A stretch of DNA of 64,000 nucleotides from Cristatella mucedo (taxonomy: Eukaryota; Bryozoa; Phylactolaemata; Cristatellidae). Shown here piece by piece: positions 13,085 through 25,108 of this stretch. The position numbers were made by a program, and so were the translations under genes. Position 1 is the stretch's first letter, and each line of letters starts with the position of its first letter. Location: NCBI GenBank assembly GCA_009760855.2, contig WPIO01000034.1, positions 1,110,501 through 1,174,500 on the forward strand, written 5' to 3'. Under the pieces are notes generated by a model. That model was given only the letters and a program-made list of their open reading frames with translations. It was not told the origin of the DNA and searched no databases.

Positions 13085-16000
13085 GTCAAGCAAGAAAATG
13101 GCAGTTCCTTTAGTGTGCATCCACATCAGCGACGACTTAAGTGTGACTGCAGAGAGGATCCATCCATTGCACCCAAACCGACCAGTTCTCATAGTGGGCT
13201 AGCCACAACCTGTCTATTTAAGAACGAATTAGGGCATGGCCCACTTTCGCTGATACAGGGCAGGTTGAAATATGTCACCTGTCATTCCAATCCTAAAGTT
13301 GTATGTCAGCACAGTCAACTCAACCTCTCTACATGATCACGGCATTATTAGTGTAAACATTGCATTCGATCGGAAAGCACTCATTGAGAAGCCGGAAGCT
13401 CAATGCATTATTCGTACTGCGATATTAATAATTAACGACAGGACTGAATAACCAGGTGTATGGGCAAGCACAGTGCAAAACCCCGGAAGACTGGGGCCAT
13501 TTCTAATATGAACTGTACCTTATGAGTTTCATTGATCTTTTCTAATCAGCTTAATATCTTATACAGGGTTCATCGGATCGTTACAATATTAATATGATTT
13601 TTTTTAACTGAGCAAGGTATCTGAGGCTCGCCTCACCCAATCACTGGTTGATCTGGTATTGTAGTGCAAAACCGCAGTCATTGGCACTTGATGACAGAAT
13701 GACAGAGTGACTGGCAGTAACAAAGGAGCAGTGGTCATCTTGAGCTCAGCAGCCAAGCACTCACCTCCTGGCTTTGTGGTAGACGAGTAGACGGTATAAC
13801 GAGTGCTGGGCCAATAGGCTGGTGCATCGGTGCCTCGGCGTCGAAGCCTTCAGGAATTGATTTGAAGTGCAGGTGCTCACATCAGGTGATCAGGTGCTGA
13901 GCTTAAAAATAAAGCCTGTACTGGCTGGTCTGCTCAGATGGAATCGTACAGAGCAGGTGATTTGTGCAAGTTTCTAGCAGCTGCTGCCTCACTACCATTC
14001 ATCACACCTCACTTCGGTTGTACGATTTTGGCAAAAATTTTCAGGATTTCGGGCAGTATAAGGGTCACTGCATGGCGCCAGAGGCATAATGCAGGACAAG
14101 CTAGGGTACTCAAAAATTAAAAGTCGCTTACCCGACGATATGTTGACTTGCACCTTCTTTTGATCCAGTTGATCACCTTTCATTAGTGACGTTACGATCG
14201 ATAGCAGGTGCATTCATAAATCTTACACGACCTATTTAGGCACGTTAAATCAAATTTTGAGTATTACAGAGATCTTGAGTTGACACACCGAATTCACCAT
14301 CCGAGGTACCTCAGTCGGGAAGTTAACGGTTCGTCATGTATGCATAGATGGCACATATAGGCATCCCTCAAGTCACTTGGCTTAAGTCAATATTAGCTAT
14401 TGAGATATGATTGTTTTATAAATAATAATAACGATAATAATATACTTACAATCTTCTAGCAGTCTTATAGCATATCACGCGGCGTCAAGCAAAGAAACGG
14501 ACTCTTGCGCACGTCTGGCATTGCAACGAGTTACGTGCAACTTCAGAACGGCCTTTAATTTGACCTCAACCGACCAGTTCTAAAAGTTGACTAGAAGCAG
14601 GCTGTCTGTTAAAGGCCAAAATAGGCAGCATTCCACTATCACTGATATGAGGCAAGACGAAATATATCACCTGTCGTTCATATCCTAAAGTTGCTTGCCA
14701 ACAAGGTCAATAATAATAATAATCATAATAAACTTTATAAAAAATCCCTCAGAACTCAATCTCTTTCTAGGCGCTTTACATTTGCGGGAAAGGAAGCATG
14801 ATCGAATGGTTAGTGGTAGCAAGCTCAATGAACAACAAGAATAACATGGTTATAGTTGACATGCATAGAGTCAGCATGCAAATATGGTTATTGTCATCAT
14901 GCACAGTGTCGGCACATATTAGCACATAGAGGACGAATCATGGTGACCCACTAAATGCTGGATAAATGGGTGCGTTTTCAGTTTCTTTTTAAACGTGATC
15001 ATGTCAGGTGATATCGTGACGCAAGCCTGGACTGAGTTACAGGATATGCGAGCATATGAACTAAAGGCCCGGTCTCCAAAGTATTTGAGATTTGTACGAG
15101 GTATGTGTGAACTATTAGATTCCGAAAAGCAAGTAGTATGATGCCTAGCCTGGTGGTGGAGTAGATCTTATAGGTAAGCTAGAGCCAAAGAATAATGGGG
15201 CCTAAAAATGAGTGACAGAAACTTTAAGCCGATGCGTTGCATGACTGGAATTCAGTACAGATGGACGAGAAATGGTGTGATTTGGAACTGCGACGCTCAC
15301 GAAAGACAAACCTATCTGCAGAGTTTAGAACCAGCTGCAATCGCCTGATTCCACATGCCTTAGACCAGAAAGCAGTGAGTTATAGAAGTCAAGACGGGAT
15401 GTCACAAATGCATGGACTAACTTTGATGTGGTATCCCTGTCTAAACATCCCCGAATTTTGTTAATGTTTTGAAGCTGAATTAGTATACCGGCTTGAGTAA
15501 GCCTGGCTACTTTGTAAGTAGGCAGGCTTGATTGTGGAGCTGATGTGGGCGTCTAGCGTAAGGTCACTTTGGAACATGAAACATAGATTTTGTGCAGATT
15601 CAAGAGGAGACATTCTGGCAGAGCCAATTTTGACCGTTAGCCATTCTATTTTCTGAATAACACTTGGTTTTCCCATAGTTAGTAAGTTGATTTTATTATT
15701 ATTCAATTAATTAAAATTTTCTGCCATCCATGTGCGGATGTCAACAATACATGCAGAAAGCGAGTTGTGAGAATTCAACATGCTGGAGATCTGGGATAAT
15801 GAAACCCTTCCCGGCTTTGCATAATTGGTTTAAACATGGCATGCAATCGCTAAGCATGCATTGAGAAGCCAGCAACTTCACGCTTGGCACCCAAAAGCAG
15901 ATCAGGCTAGCAAATGATTCGCTCTCCAATAGAACGTTGAACGACAGGGCTGAATAACCGAATGAATGGCCAAGCATGAAGCAAGGACCAACCGAGCTTG

Positions 16001-16640
16001 CATGCACTGTTGGCACTCAATAACAGAAGAACATCATGACTGGCAGTAACGCACCGTTCTATGATCATATTGTACTCAGCAGCTAAGCACTCACCTCCTC
16101 ACTTTGTGGTAGACGAGTAGACGCAATACCTATTGCTTAGATGCTGGTGTATCCTGCATAGCCATCTCAGGCAACAAGGAGCTGACTTTCAGATCAGGTG
16201 ATTACTCCAGGTGATCGGGCACTGAGCTATAGCTGAGAGGTAGAGCTGGTACCTGTTGGTCTGCTCAAGTAGATTTGCACAGAGCAGGTGCTGTTTGTAG
16301 ATGTTGACGATTCACTGCAATTCGTCACACTTCCCATCAGTTGAATGAACTAAACAAAATTGTTTTCAGGCTTTTATGCAGTGTAGTAGTCACTGCTTGA
16401 CACCATATGCCTGCTGCTGGACCAGCTAGTTTACTCCTAAATGGAATTATGCTTACCTGATAATTAGTTTACCTGGTCACAACCTGTTTGTGAGCTGGTG
16501 CCCAAAGAAGGTGTTTTCCTTAACAGTACCATTTCCATTTAGGTACACCAAATAAATTGTTGAGAATTACGGAGACCTCCAGTGATAATGCCGTACTAGT
16601 AAAGCTTTGACTGTAGAGGTCGCCTCACCCAATCAGCTTT
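13085..16640. repeat. Degenerate tandem segmental duplication split by a LINE
   Basis: Segment 13,085-14,560 recurs as 14,560-14,708 plus 15,720-16,640. Matching blocks include CCGACCAGTTCT with a following CACCTGTC(A/G)TTC (13.18 and 14.57 kb), ACTGAATAACC near GGGCAAGCA (13.44 and 15.95 kb), and AAGCACTCACCTCCT followed by CTTTGTGGTAGACGAGTAG (13.76 and 16.09 kb). A minus-strand LINE separates the two parts of the second copy. No coding frame is shared by the copies. Confidence 0.6.
14709..15720 (-). mobile_element. LINE 3' fragment with ATT-type tail
   Basis: The left edge is AATAATAATAATCATAATAA (reversed tail), followed by CTCAGAACTCAATCTC..AGGCGCTTTACA, the LINE 3' hairpin. The 3' UTR follows, then RT C-terminal coding remnants up to 15,706, including KPSVIQKIEWLTVKIGSA, matching KPSVIQRLERLTLKIGSA of the 34.5 kb LINE. 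The coding frame is full of breaks. It splits the second copy of the 13-16.6 kb duplication. Confidence 0.75.
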
Positions 16641-17690
16641 AGAAGACCCTAAAAGAAGCACAAGCTTGGCCAAGTGGGGAGAGGAAAAGAGGAATTTGGC
16701 GCAATTGTCGATCAAAGCAAGCAATCGGCTTTTACTAATCTCCTCAGATTTAAACTAAACAGCTTAAAGGACAATGAAGACGTGGAGCCGATTTGCGTTC
16801 GAGCAGCAGCAAAACGAATCAACTTTTAAAGAGAGAAAGGGGAAACAGAAACACAGAAATCAGGATTTAACAGCAAGCATTGAGATGGAGAATGCCCATC
16901 GAAGCAAACCAAGGCGGTTCGACAGAAGTGAGTGCGATTCAAACTCAGGATTCTGTATTAATCTCCTGATCGGTTGCTAACTTCGCAATGAATTCTATAC
17001 AAGTGGTGCTGCTTACCGTTCACAACGATCAAACGGGAGACATTAAAAAAGTTTGCTCGTTGCTCCTTGTTTTCAGTAGATCTGAGACCGTTGGCTACTT
17101 TAAGAGCGCCATAAGTCTCCTCCGCCATCTGTCTTGCTCAACGGAAAAAGCATAGTGCCTGGATGCAGGTGCGCTTTGGGGCTAACCGATTGTATGTTAT
17201 TTTACAAATAAACATTGACAGCTACGGTACTAATCTCATAGATTAAAGTTCATTTAAAAAGATTTTTTTCACTTTTCATTTGTACTTTCCTTAACAGTGT
17301 ATGGCACGTAGTAAGTCCCGGTGGGCACGGCACCTCAGATAGTCTGTGAAAGGGTGTGGCAGGGGCAGGAAATGATCTAGGCAGGTTGCGATTTCCAGTT
17401 GTCCTACTTGTAGCATAGGTGCATCTAGGAGAGCCAGCAGTAAATGGTGTGTCGCTCATCTTGCTAGCAGGCTGCACCCTTTCTGACTTCCCAAATCGTG
17501 TCGAGGCGTGGTTTGCGGCTGCTGGCGTTTCGGCATAGCCCAATGATATTGACTATGGCTAATTTGAGAAGCTGACTCGTGGTTTCGATGAATGGATTTA
17601 GAGCAAGCTGCAATCGTTCTATCCTCAGATAGGATGCGTGGTTTGATGTGGCGTTGCAGTATAGGCTGCACACTCCGAGCTCTGGTATGG
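16640..17690. other. Unassigned intergenic DNA
   Basis: No domain-bearing frame, RNA gene or clear repeat is visible. A short open frame at 16,774-16,980 is basic and glutamine-rich with no family resemblance, and I do not call it a gene. Confidence 0.4.
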
Positions 17691-17694
17691 CTAG

Positions 17695-17696
17695 AC

Positions 17697-17733
<37 letters not shown>

Positions 17734-17880
17734 GAGAGAGAGAGAGATAGAGAGAGACAGAGACAGAGACAGAGACAGAGAGAGACAGAGAGAGAGAAAT
17801 AGAGAGAGAGAGAGACAGCGAGAGAGTGTGAGACAGAGATAGAGGCAGAGATATAGATGGAGAGAGACAGAGATAGTTCT
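17695..17880 (+). repeat. GA-rich microsatellite
   Basis: An interrupted run of GAGAGA with ACAG and ATAG variants. The open frame through it is a repeat artefact. Confidence 0.9.
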
Positions 17881-17889
17881 ATTTCGCAG

Positions 17890-18765
17890 CTAGGTGATTA
17901 GGTAGGCGTTCCATTGTGAAGCCAATTTTTCAAGGTGAAGTGGGAAACCAAGAGTACTTGACCTCATGATTTATGCAAATATTGTTAATTCCGGCTCCCA
18001 AATATTGATCCTACCAGGTAGCCAAGCACTGGAAGAGTTTACACTAGCTTGCAATAGCCCAACACTACCGTGACGAAAATACTTGCTTACGCAGTTTTCA
18101 CCCAGTCACTTTACTCGGCGAACTATTAAAGCTATTATGCAGTCCATTCCTACCTTTATTCTCAAATGTGAAGGTGAAGCATGGGCAGCTTATTTGAACT
18201 CTTCAAATATTGTTTGACTTTTCTTCCATTCAATAGTGCCGTCACATTCTTCCTCGTGCTTGCTTGTATGCAAAGTGCCCTGGCGTCAGATATAATTGTA
18301 CTATAATACATATAGATACTTGTTCACACGCATATATATATATATATATATATATATCATATATACACACATTGATTTATTTAATCTATTTCATGGGGTT
18401 ACCACTCACTGATTCTATTTCTCTTTTGTTTGCAATTTTCTAAGCAAACTTGGTAGCTTTAGGTGATGACAAGATATGTGGTCACCGTTGGCTCATCCTT
18501 GCCCAGTCATGTCGTCTTTAGGAGGAATCAATAGCGGTGTTCACGTGTGGTTGAGGTGCTTCTAGCTGCCAACATAGTTAATCTCTTTCTTTCCGAACGT
18601 GACATGAAATCGCCTCTTTACTTACAGCATGCCAGTTCATCAACTGTAGCTGACCGGCTGATCGCAGCCGTTCCGGAAATGACGTCAGGTTTGGCTTTAA
18701 ATCCTGAGACAACTCGATAATATTGGTATGCATTGCCGAACGAACTATTGCTATACCCTCTAATT
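17890..18765. other. Intergenic DNA with a short TA microsatellite
   Basis: Nothing gene-like is visible. A pure (AT)n run lies at about 18,332-18,357. Confidence 0.5.
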
Positions 18766-19690
<925 letters not shown>

Positions 19691-19699
19691 GCTCTGACG

Positions 19700-20649
19700 C
19701 TCTCGACCTGTGCACTTCTGACTAGAGGACCAACCACCTATGCCTGTGTGGCTTTGTTATTCTATCAATGCGGATGGGAAAGCACTCGAGTAGTTCGACG
19801 AATAAGGGGGCAAGGTTAGCATGCTGAACTCTCTAGAAGCGATGCTTTTACACCGAAGAGATTCGGTCGTTGCTCGCAGCTGGACAACTCGATATAAAAA
19901 AAAAAGCTGTCGGCTGCCCACCTTCATCGTGCTTCCAAGTTGCCGTTATACTCCACCTCCATCTTCGACTGGGACTTCATCTTTTGCAGGGCAAGGAGGC
20001 CGAGAGCTTTGTTTGCTGTCATTCATGACATTTCCTGGGGTTTGCCTCTTCCCGAAAGTCCTGACAAGCAAGCGACCTTCAAGCCAGGCTGGAGCCGGGA
20101 CGCGCTGCATGCACCCCGAGCTCCTCCTGCTGCTGCTATTACGCGAAAAAGACGTATATCTCAATCGGGTTTTCAGAACCTCAAATCCTGCGTAGGCCGT
20201 GCATTTGGTTCTGTGTCTTCAAGCCTGTAATTTACTCCCGACGGATGTCACATCCTCTAACTTTAATGACATTTCAAAAGATTGTAAAACGCCACTCTTT
20301 GTCACAGTATTGTTGGGTCCCGGTGAGCCGTGATGGCACACTATGTAAGGTGGTTGGCTCGGGCACGGAAATTTTCCCCAGACTCCCCCTCCCGGACATT
20401 TTCCCCGGACATTTCCCCATGGGGTACAGCCTTTCCTCCCTCCCGTATGGAAATGCCACGATATGAAATGTCTTTTTTACATATCTTGCAAACATTTTAT
20501 ATAGTATATAATATTTAGCATATTCTTACATTATAGTCATTACAGATGCGGTCGCTGCGGCCCTGATTTTTGGATTACCACCAAGTGCAAGGTCAAAGCC
20601 CTGTCTCGGGCGGCCAGCAGCAGCCAAGAGCCGTGAGCGCGTATCCTCG

Positions 20650-20650
<1 letters not shown>
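19700..20650. other. Unassigned DNA with a SINE scrap
   Basis: No gene is recognised. At about 20,318-20,365 the stretch GAGCCGTGATGGCACACTA matches the head of the tRNA-derived SINE near 46,720 (GCCGTGATGGCACACTA), so a truncated SINE copy is likely there. The remainder is featureless to me. Confidence 0.45.

Positions 20651-20703
<53 letters not shown>
20651..20703 (+). repeat. (CCG)n trinucleotide tract
   Basis: About eighteen uninterrupted CCG units followed by a few variants. It ends about 70 bp before the left end of the Polinton. Polyproline and polyarginine frames through it are artefacts. Confidence 0.9.
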
Positions 20704-20705
<2 letters not shown>

Positions 20706-20776
20706 TGCCGCCGCCGCAGTTGTTGCTGCTTCACCGGGCGTCGCTCATCGTGAACACCGACGCCGCACTGACCCCT

Positions 20777-21002
20777 AGTAGTTATGTTTTGAACGTTACG
20801 GAGCCTAGGGCTCAGACTCGACCCTCAATCTCGCACAGCTCGATCGAGTGTCTTCGTCTGAGACCCAAGTCTCCATAACTTTCCAAACCAAACTACTCGC
20901 TCAACACTAGACTCGCTGTCGCTCGGCATAGTGTTTTCGCCTACTTCTTTGTTTATCCCACCGCACTCTAACATAATAAAATTTGATTTAAAGAAAAAAT
21001 TT
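20777..21002 (+). repeat. Polinton left terminal inverted repeat
   Basis: About 226 bp, matching the reverse complement of 44,973-45,198 with only a handful of differences. It includes the blocks CAATCTCGCACAGCTCGATC and CTAGACTCGCTGTCGCTCGG and ends in ATAAAATTTGATTT. High similarity of the two arms means they have not diverged far, in contrast with the broken genes inside. Confidence 0.95.
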
Positions 21003-21014
21003 ATTAAATATACA

Positions 21015-21347
21015 ATGAGTGCAAGGTGTAAATTCTTTCCTAGACATTGGCATGAGAGTATGATTTCTTATATAATCAGAATTAGGGAAGTATTTTACAA
21101 GTTTTATGATCATTGCATTCCTTTTGTTAATGGATATGACGAAATTAAACTACACACGGATTTTATAATTAATTTAATTCGTAAAGGTGAGAGGCAAAAG
21201 TTAACAAATTATAATTTGATTAGTCACCCAGAATTCTTTAATAAGGATCAATCTCCTAGTATTGTTGATGATTGTCTAGCTGAAACATTCAGAGATCCAT
21301 ATTATGAAAAAGGTTTTCCAAAAATTATTGCTGATAATATTTCCTAA
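21015..21347 (+). CDS. Polinton hypothetical protein, 110 aa
   Basis: First gene inside the left inverted repeat. I chose the ATG at 21,015 rather than the upstream 20,931 start, because the latter lies inside the inverted repeat and the stretch just before 21,015 (AAATATACA) resembles the AT-rich motif found before other genes here. The product is basic-aromatic and predicted soluble, with no domain I recognise. It is open and intact, unlike most neighbours. Function unknown; position next to the terminus suggests an accessory or early role, but that is inference. Confidence 0.55.
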   Translation: MSARCKFFPRHWHESMISYIIRIREVFYKFYDHCIPFVNGYDEIKLHTDFIINLIRKGERQKLTNYNLISHPEFFNKDQSPSIVDDCLAETFRDPYYEKGFPKIIADNIS

Positions 21348-21421
21348 TCAATATAGAAAACTGCATATATTTGTATATTACGGTAAAAATGATTTAAACA
21401 TCTTTTTTATGTTATATAGAA

Positions 21422-21661
21422 ATGAGTAATGAAAAATTTAGCAGACAAGTTGAAGAAAAATATCGAGATTATATCAGAAGATTAAAAAGTGCAGCTTCCG
21501 AAAAATCTGACGGATTAAAACCTAGACACCCAAAGACGTGTGAAGATATTGAAGAATTCATTTCTTATCTTAATTGTCGTAGCTATGATGCTACTTCTGT
21601 TTTCATTAATTATATGGATTCACCAGATTATGAAGAAGATTTATATCCAGGATGGGTTTGA
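21422..21661 (+). CDS. Polinton hypothetical protein, 79 aa
   Basis: A short charged, probably helical protein. The ATG is preceded directly by TTATATAGAA, the motif shared by the element's genes. No family is recognised. The frame ends 20 bp before the next open stretch (21,682-22,122), and the two could once have been one gene separated by a stop and a frameshift. That cannot be settled from one copy. Confidence 0.5.
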   Translation: MSNEKFSRQVEEKYRDYIRRLKSAASEKSDGLKPRHPKTCEDIEEFISYLNCRSYDATSVFINYMDSPDYEEDLYPGWV

Positions 21662-21681
21662 AAAACTTTTAATAATTATAG

Positions 21682-22122
21682 GAAAAAGGCAGATCTAAGA
21701 AAAAATCTGCTCTTCAAAGATATGATGAGGTAGTTGTATATAACGTTAAAGTTAGATCATGTCTAACAAATTTAACAAGGGTAAGATATATAATTAAGGT
21801 AGTAAATATAATAGTAGCTTTAGGAGTTACAGTTTCTACAACACATATTCACACACATCCAGATATAACTAGTGTAGTCTCTGTTCTCTCAGCTCTAACA
21901 GCAATGCTAATGGCAGTTGATGGTGTTTTAGTTGAAATAGATAAAAGAAAAAGATTTACTCTTAATTATAACTCAAAATTTATTTCAAAAATAACTGATG
22001 CTTTATCTGATGAAGTAGTTACAAAAGAAGAGTTTGACGATATTATAGCAGAACGTTCACAAGAGAAACAAAAGAAACTACTCCTCAAAGAAACTACTCC
22101 TCAAAGAAACTACTCCGCTTAA
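21682..22122 (+). pseudogene. Putative two-helix membrane protein, start lost
   Basis: A 146-codon frame open from 21,682 with no ATG until 21,904. Its first part contains two hydrophobic stretches (around IIKVVNIIVALGVTV and VSVLSALTAMLMAV) joined by a short His/Thr-rich loop, then a charged tail. This is the layout of a small hairpin membrane protein. The lack of an ATG before the first helix and an upstream TAG suggest that the start was destroyed. Its last 29 bp overlap the 3' end of the integrase gene on the other strand and contain a short direct repeat (CTCCTCAAAGAAACTA, twice). Function unknown. Confidence 0.45.
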
Positions 22123-22987
22123 TCACTTGCAATTCCTCTCTAACAAAGCTTCTCTTAACACCATTTACGAAAAATCTAACCGGCTGTTTTTTCAATACCA
22201 CTATTCTAACAATGGTATGTTTAGTCAAGCTCCATATTGCATCTGCAGCTCTTCTTCTTTTTTCATCTTCTCCTTCACCTGGTTCTAGTAAGTATCTAAC
22301 AGTTGTTCCAAGTTCTAATAATTTTTCTTGTTCTCCAACTTTTCTATGATATTTTGGTATATTTAATTTTACAGATTCTTTTTTTATCGCTTTTACAGGT
22401 TCTTCACCAATAGATCTTGTAACACTATTATTTAGATAATCAATAGTCTTTGGTAAATTATAAATCCATTCTTTATTTCTAGTATAATCTCCATTATTAA
22501 GATTTTCTAATTCCTTCTCATATTGCGCAATAAATGCTCTTTCTGCTACAGTTCTATTCATTCTTTCAACAAGTGCTACACTTTGTTTACTAGTAGCTTC
22601 TATAACTTGTGTTTCATGTCTTTTCATTTCTTTCATAAATTCTCCTTTAAACTCAGTTCCAGGATCTACTGTTATCTTCTTTGGCCATTTCAATAAACTT
22701 GTTTCATAAATATCTATTATGGCTTGTGTTACCTCTTTAGAAGACTTTGTTTTAAGTGGTCTCGAGTCTTTATATCTGCTAGCAACATCAATAACACTCA
22801 AAGCATATTTGTATCCAGAATCGTTCGGCATATATAAAATGTCTGCCTGATGACTTTCATTCGGTTCAACAGTATTAAAGAAACCTTTTGGAATTACTTT
22901 CAGCCTTGGCTTGAATATCTGGCCTATATCTGAGTCTGGATTAAATTTCCCTTCCTTTTTTCTTTCCTTTAGAGTTAAAAATGACAT
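22094..22987 (-). CDS. Polinton integrase (retroviral-type DDE recombinase)
   Basis: Joins element ends to host DNA. 297 residues, open throughout. The catalytic core shows the first Asp in HQADILYM (about residue 49), the second in KITVDPGTEFKGEF (about 108) and the Glu in ALVERMNRTVAERAF about 33 residues further on. After a helical region, residues about 225-290 are rich in beta-type sequence (TIVRIVVLKKQPVRFFVNG..RSFVREEL), consistent with the SH3-like C-terminal DNA-binding domain. A full zinc-binding HHCC N-terminus is not seen, so the protein is either short at the N-terminus or truncated there. It starts 9 bp from a divergent gene, sharing the sequence TTCTATAGAA between the two ATGs. 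One of the few intact genes of the element. Confidence 0.9.
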   Translation of the reverse strand: MSFLTLKERKKEGKFNPDSDIGQIFKPRLKVIPKGFFNTVEPNESHQADILYMPNDSGYKYALSVIDVASRYKDSRPLKTKSSKEVTQAIIDIYETSLLKWPKKITVDPGTEFKGEFMKEMKRHETQVIEATSKQSVALVERMNRTVAERAFIAQYEKELENLNNGDYTRNKEWIYNLPKTIDYLNNSVTRSIGEEPVKAIKKESVKLNIPKYHRKVGEQEKLLELGTTVRYLLEPGEGEDEKRRRAADAIWSLTKHTIVRIVVLKKQPVRFFVNGVKRSFVREELQVIKRSSFFEE

Positions 22988-22996
22988 TCTATAGAA
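22988..22996. promoter_or_regulatory. Shared divergent start region TCTATAGA
   Basis: Nine bases separate two start codons on opposite strands, giving CAT-TCTATAGAA-ATG. The palindromic TCTATAGA core gives both genes the TATAGA(A)ATG context seen throughout this element. Promoter function is inferred from recurrence, not demonstrated. Confidence 0.5.
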
Positions 22997-23443
22997 ATGG
23001 AAATATTTTGTGATACTTGTTCGACATTATTTAGCGAAATTAAATACTTAGAGTCAGGTCATCCAGTTTGCCAAAAGGTTAAACGAAGGTCAAAGTTAAA
23101 GTATGAGATGCGTTGCGATATCTGCGATTTAGATAGCACAGAAACAGAATTCGATTGCGGCATTTTAAGAAATAACAAAATAATTATTTGTGCAGATTTT
23201 TATGATGCAAGGAATAAATATTCTAAGCAAAGACATACAAAAATATATTTCTTAGCAAAGAAACACTTTAAAAAAAGGTGTTCCGAGTTATTCTGTAATC
23301 ATCATTGTTTAGAACATGAATCAATAATGCATATAGCCAAACTATTTCCGCTAGTAAAAGGTAAGCATAAAGCAACAAAATTAAAAGAATTAATTGTTTT
23401 ATTAGTACATCTATATTTTTCAGGTACTTGTGTAAGAAATTAA
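22997..23443 (+). CDS. Cys/His-rich putative zinc-binding protein
   Basis: 148 residues with paired cysteines CDTC (residues 5-8), CDIC (around 40) and a C-terminal CNHHCLEHE cluster, consistent with one or two zinc fingers. The protein is basic. No exact family is recognised. It is divergent from the integrase with a 9 bp gap, and its last 24 bp overlap the end of the fibre gene on the other strand. It could bind nucleic acid, but that is inference from composition. Confidence 0.6.
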   Translation: MEIFCDTCSTLFSEIKYLESGHPVCQKVKRRSKLKYEMRCDICDLDSTETEFDCGILRNNKIIICADFYDARNKYSKQRHTKIYFLAKKHFKKRCSELFCNHHCLEHESIMHIAKLFPLVKGKHKATKLKELIVLLVHLYFSGTCVRN

Positions 23444-24279
23444 TATATTAACTTTCATATTTCCCAGGTTATCAACATAATAATATTCTAACGGAACTCT
23501 AGTAAAGTAGGCATAATACTTAAAATCAGTTCCAGTCGGTGATGTATTTATAGCACGTATATCTCCTGATACTATTGTCATATCACTGCTAGGCTTTGGT
23601 TGTATACAGTTAGACGATCCAAAGACCATTGCACTGAGTATTATTAGTGGGAGACTATTTTTATTTGCCCAAGAATATGCAGTAGAAGTATTAATAATAG
23701 AATTAATTGCCCTAGGATTAAAGGTTAGTACAACAACTTCTGTTATTTTTTAACTGTTCTATCAACATAGGATTTCGTTGCAGCATCAGAAGAATTAACA
23801 GGTTCAGCAACATTGATTATAGAATTATTATTCATATTTAAATTTTTTGTAGCAGGAGAATTCTTCAATAACACATCTAGTTTTAATCCTCCATAAGTAA
23901 CACAAAAATCATCAGGTAAAACTGTTGGCGTAGTAAGACTAGAATTCCAATATGTAGAAGTAATAGCAAAACTATTCATATTTAAATCTCCAGTCATTGT
24001 ATCTCCAGATTTCTTTACATAATAAGATACTTGACTAACATTAACTGCATCTGTTGGATTAACTCCTGGAGCAAGATTTGTAATTGCTCTATTCTGTAAA
24101 TTTAAAGAAGTACCACTATTTACAATAAAGTTTGCATCTGCATACGATTTAGTTACAGCATCACCATCATTCACAGGATCTCTCATATTTTTAATTCTAT
24201 TACCATTTGCATCAAGATCTGATAGAATATAACCATGTATTCTACTAACGCACACATCACAATGATGCCTTCGATTCAT
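23420..24279 (-). pseudogene. Phage-fibre-like structural gene 1 (frameshifted)
   Basis: The N-terminal part (24,279-23,743) has the repeat type LDANGNRIKNMRDPVNDGD..TKSYAD, with similar blocks further on (LNMNNNSIINVAEPVNSSDA). This pattern is typical of phage and viral fibre shafts and attachment proteins. The frame hits TAA at 23,743 just after an A-run. A -1/+2 shift there leads into a second open stretch (23,740-23,420) with a globular beta-rich C-terminal domain (TGTDFKYYAYFTRVPLEYYY). So a fibre with shaft and head is likely, broken once. The start ATG follows AACTATATAG and overlaps the end of the YqaJ-type gene by 23 bp. Confidence 0.7.
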
Positions 24280-25086
24280 CTATATAGTTATTAATTAAAA
24301 TTTTCGATTTATCTAGCACTTCTTTAACAATAGGAACTATTCTAACAAATCTACAAGGATCATCTTCTTTTACAACTTGAATCAAACATCTTTTTATAGA
24401 ATACTTTATATCATAACCATTTGCTTTCTTATTATTAAATCTGCCATACTTGCTTATAATGTCAAACTCAAAATCAAAATACTTTTCATCTTTAAGCAAT
24501 AGCATAAAAATTGGTTCTCTAAGTGGCATATTCAAATCAGTATTAGGAATTCTTACATTAACAGCTGCTACGTAATCTAGCGGAGGTTCTTCACAATTTA
24601 ATCCAGGAACAAAAATCTCAAACTCAGAGTAAAAACATTCACTTACTTTTAAAACATGTAAACCAAGTAAACACTGCACGTGATATTGTTTAGGTATAAA
24701 ACCATCAATAATATTTTTGCTCCATAAACATTTTATTTCTACTAATGTATTGCTGTTTATTATTCCATCAGGAGAATATCTGTACACACCATCACTACTA
24801 AAACAATCGTTTGCATTATTAAGTTTTACTTTTAGTTTCATTTCTAAAAACTTTGCAGCAATAGGTTCAAATACTTTACCGAATATCATTGGAGGAAATC
24901 TCATACTAGAATTATTAGAATGTATTTTTTTAGTTTTCTATTTGCAATTAATTCTATGTCTACTTCTGTTTGATCTCCGAATACTAATTCATTTCCAAGC
25001 ACTGAATAAACCTCTGAACCTCCAATATTCAATGACATTGATTTCTTCCATTCATCTGAACCTTGTACAAAATCAAATTTATTCAT
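24257..25086 (-). pseudogene. YqaJ/lambda-exonuclease-type recombinase (one frameshift)
   Basis: Member of the PD-(D/E)xK exonuclease group used in viral recombination and end processing. The N-terminal frame (25,086-24,901) has FVQGSDEWKKSM and NIGGSEVYSVLG, matching the family's QG..EW and SE..LG positions. The second frame (24,904-24,257) has GKVFEPIAAKFLE (acidic residue), YRYSPDGII (Asp) and LVEIKCLW (ExK), the metal-binding and catalytic set in the expected order. The two frames are offset by one base at an A-run (CTAAAAAAATAC), so the gene is broken by a single frameshift. Length when read across both, about 276 codons, is normal. Catalytic residues are retained, so the break may be recent. 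Confidence 0.8.
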
Positions 25087-25108
25087 TATATTTCTGGTTT
25101 AAATTTTT

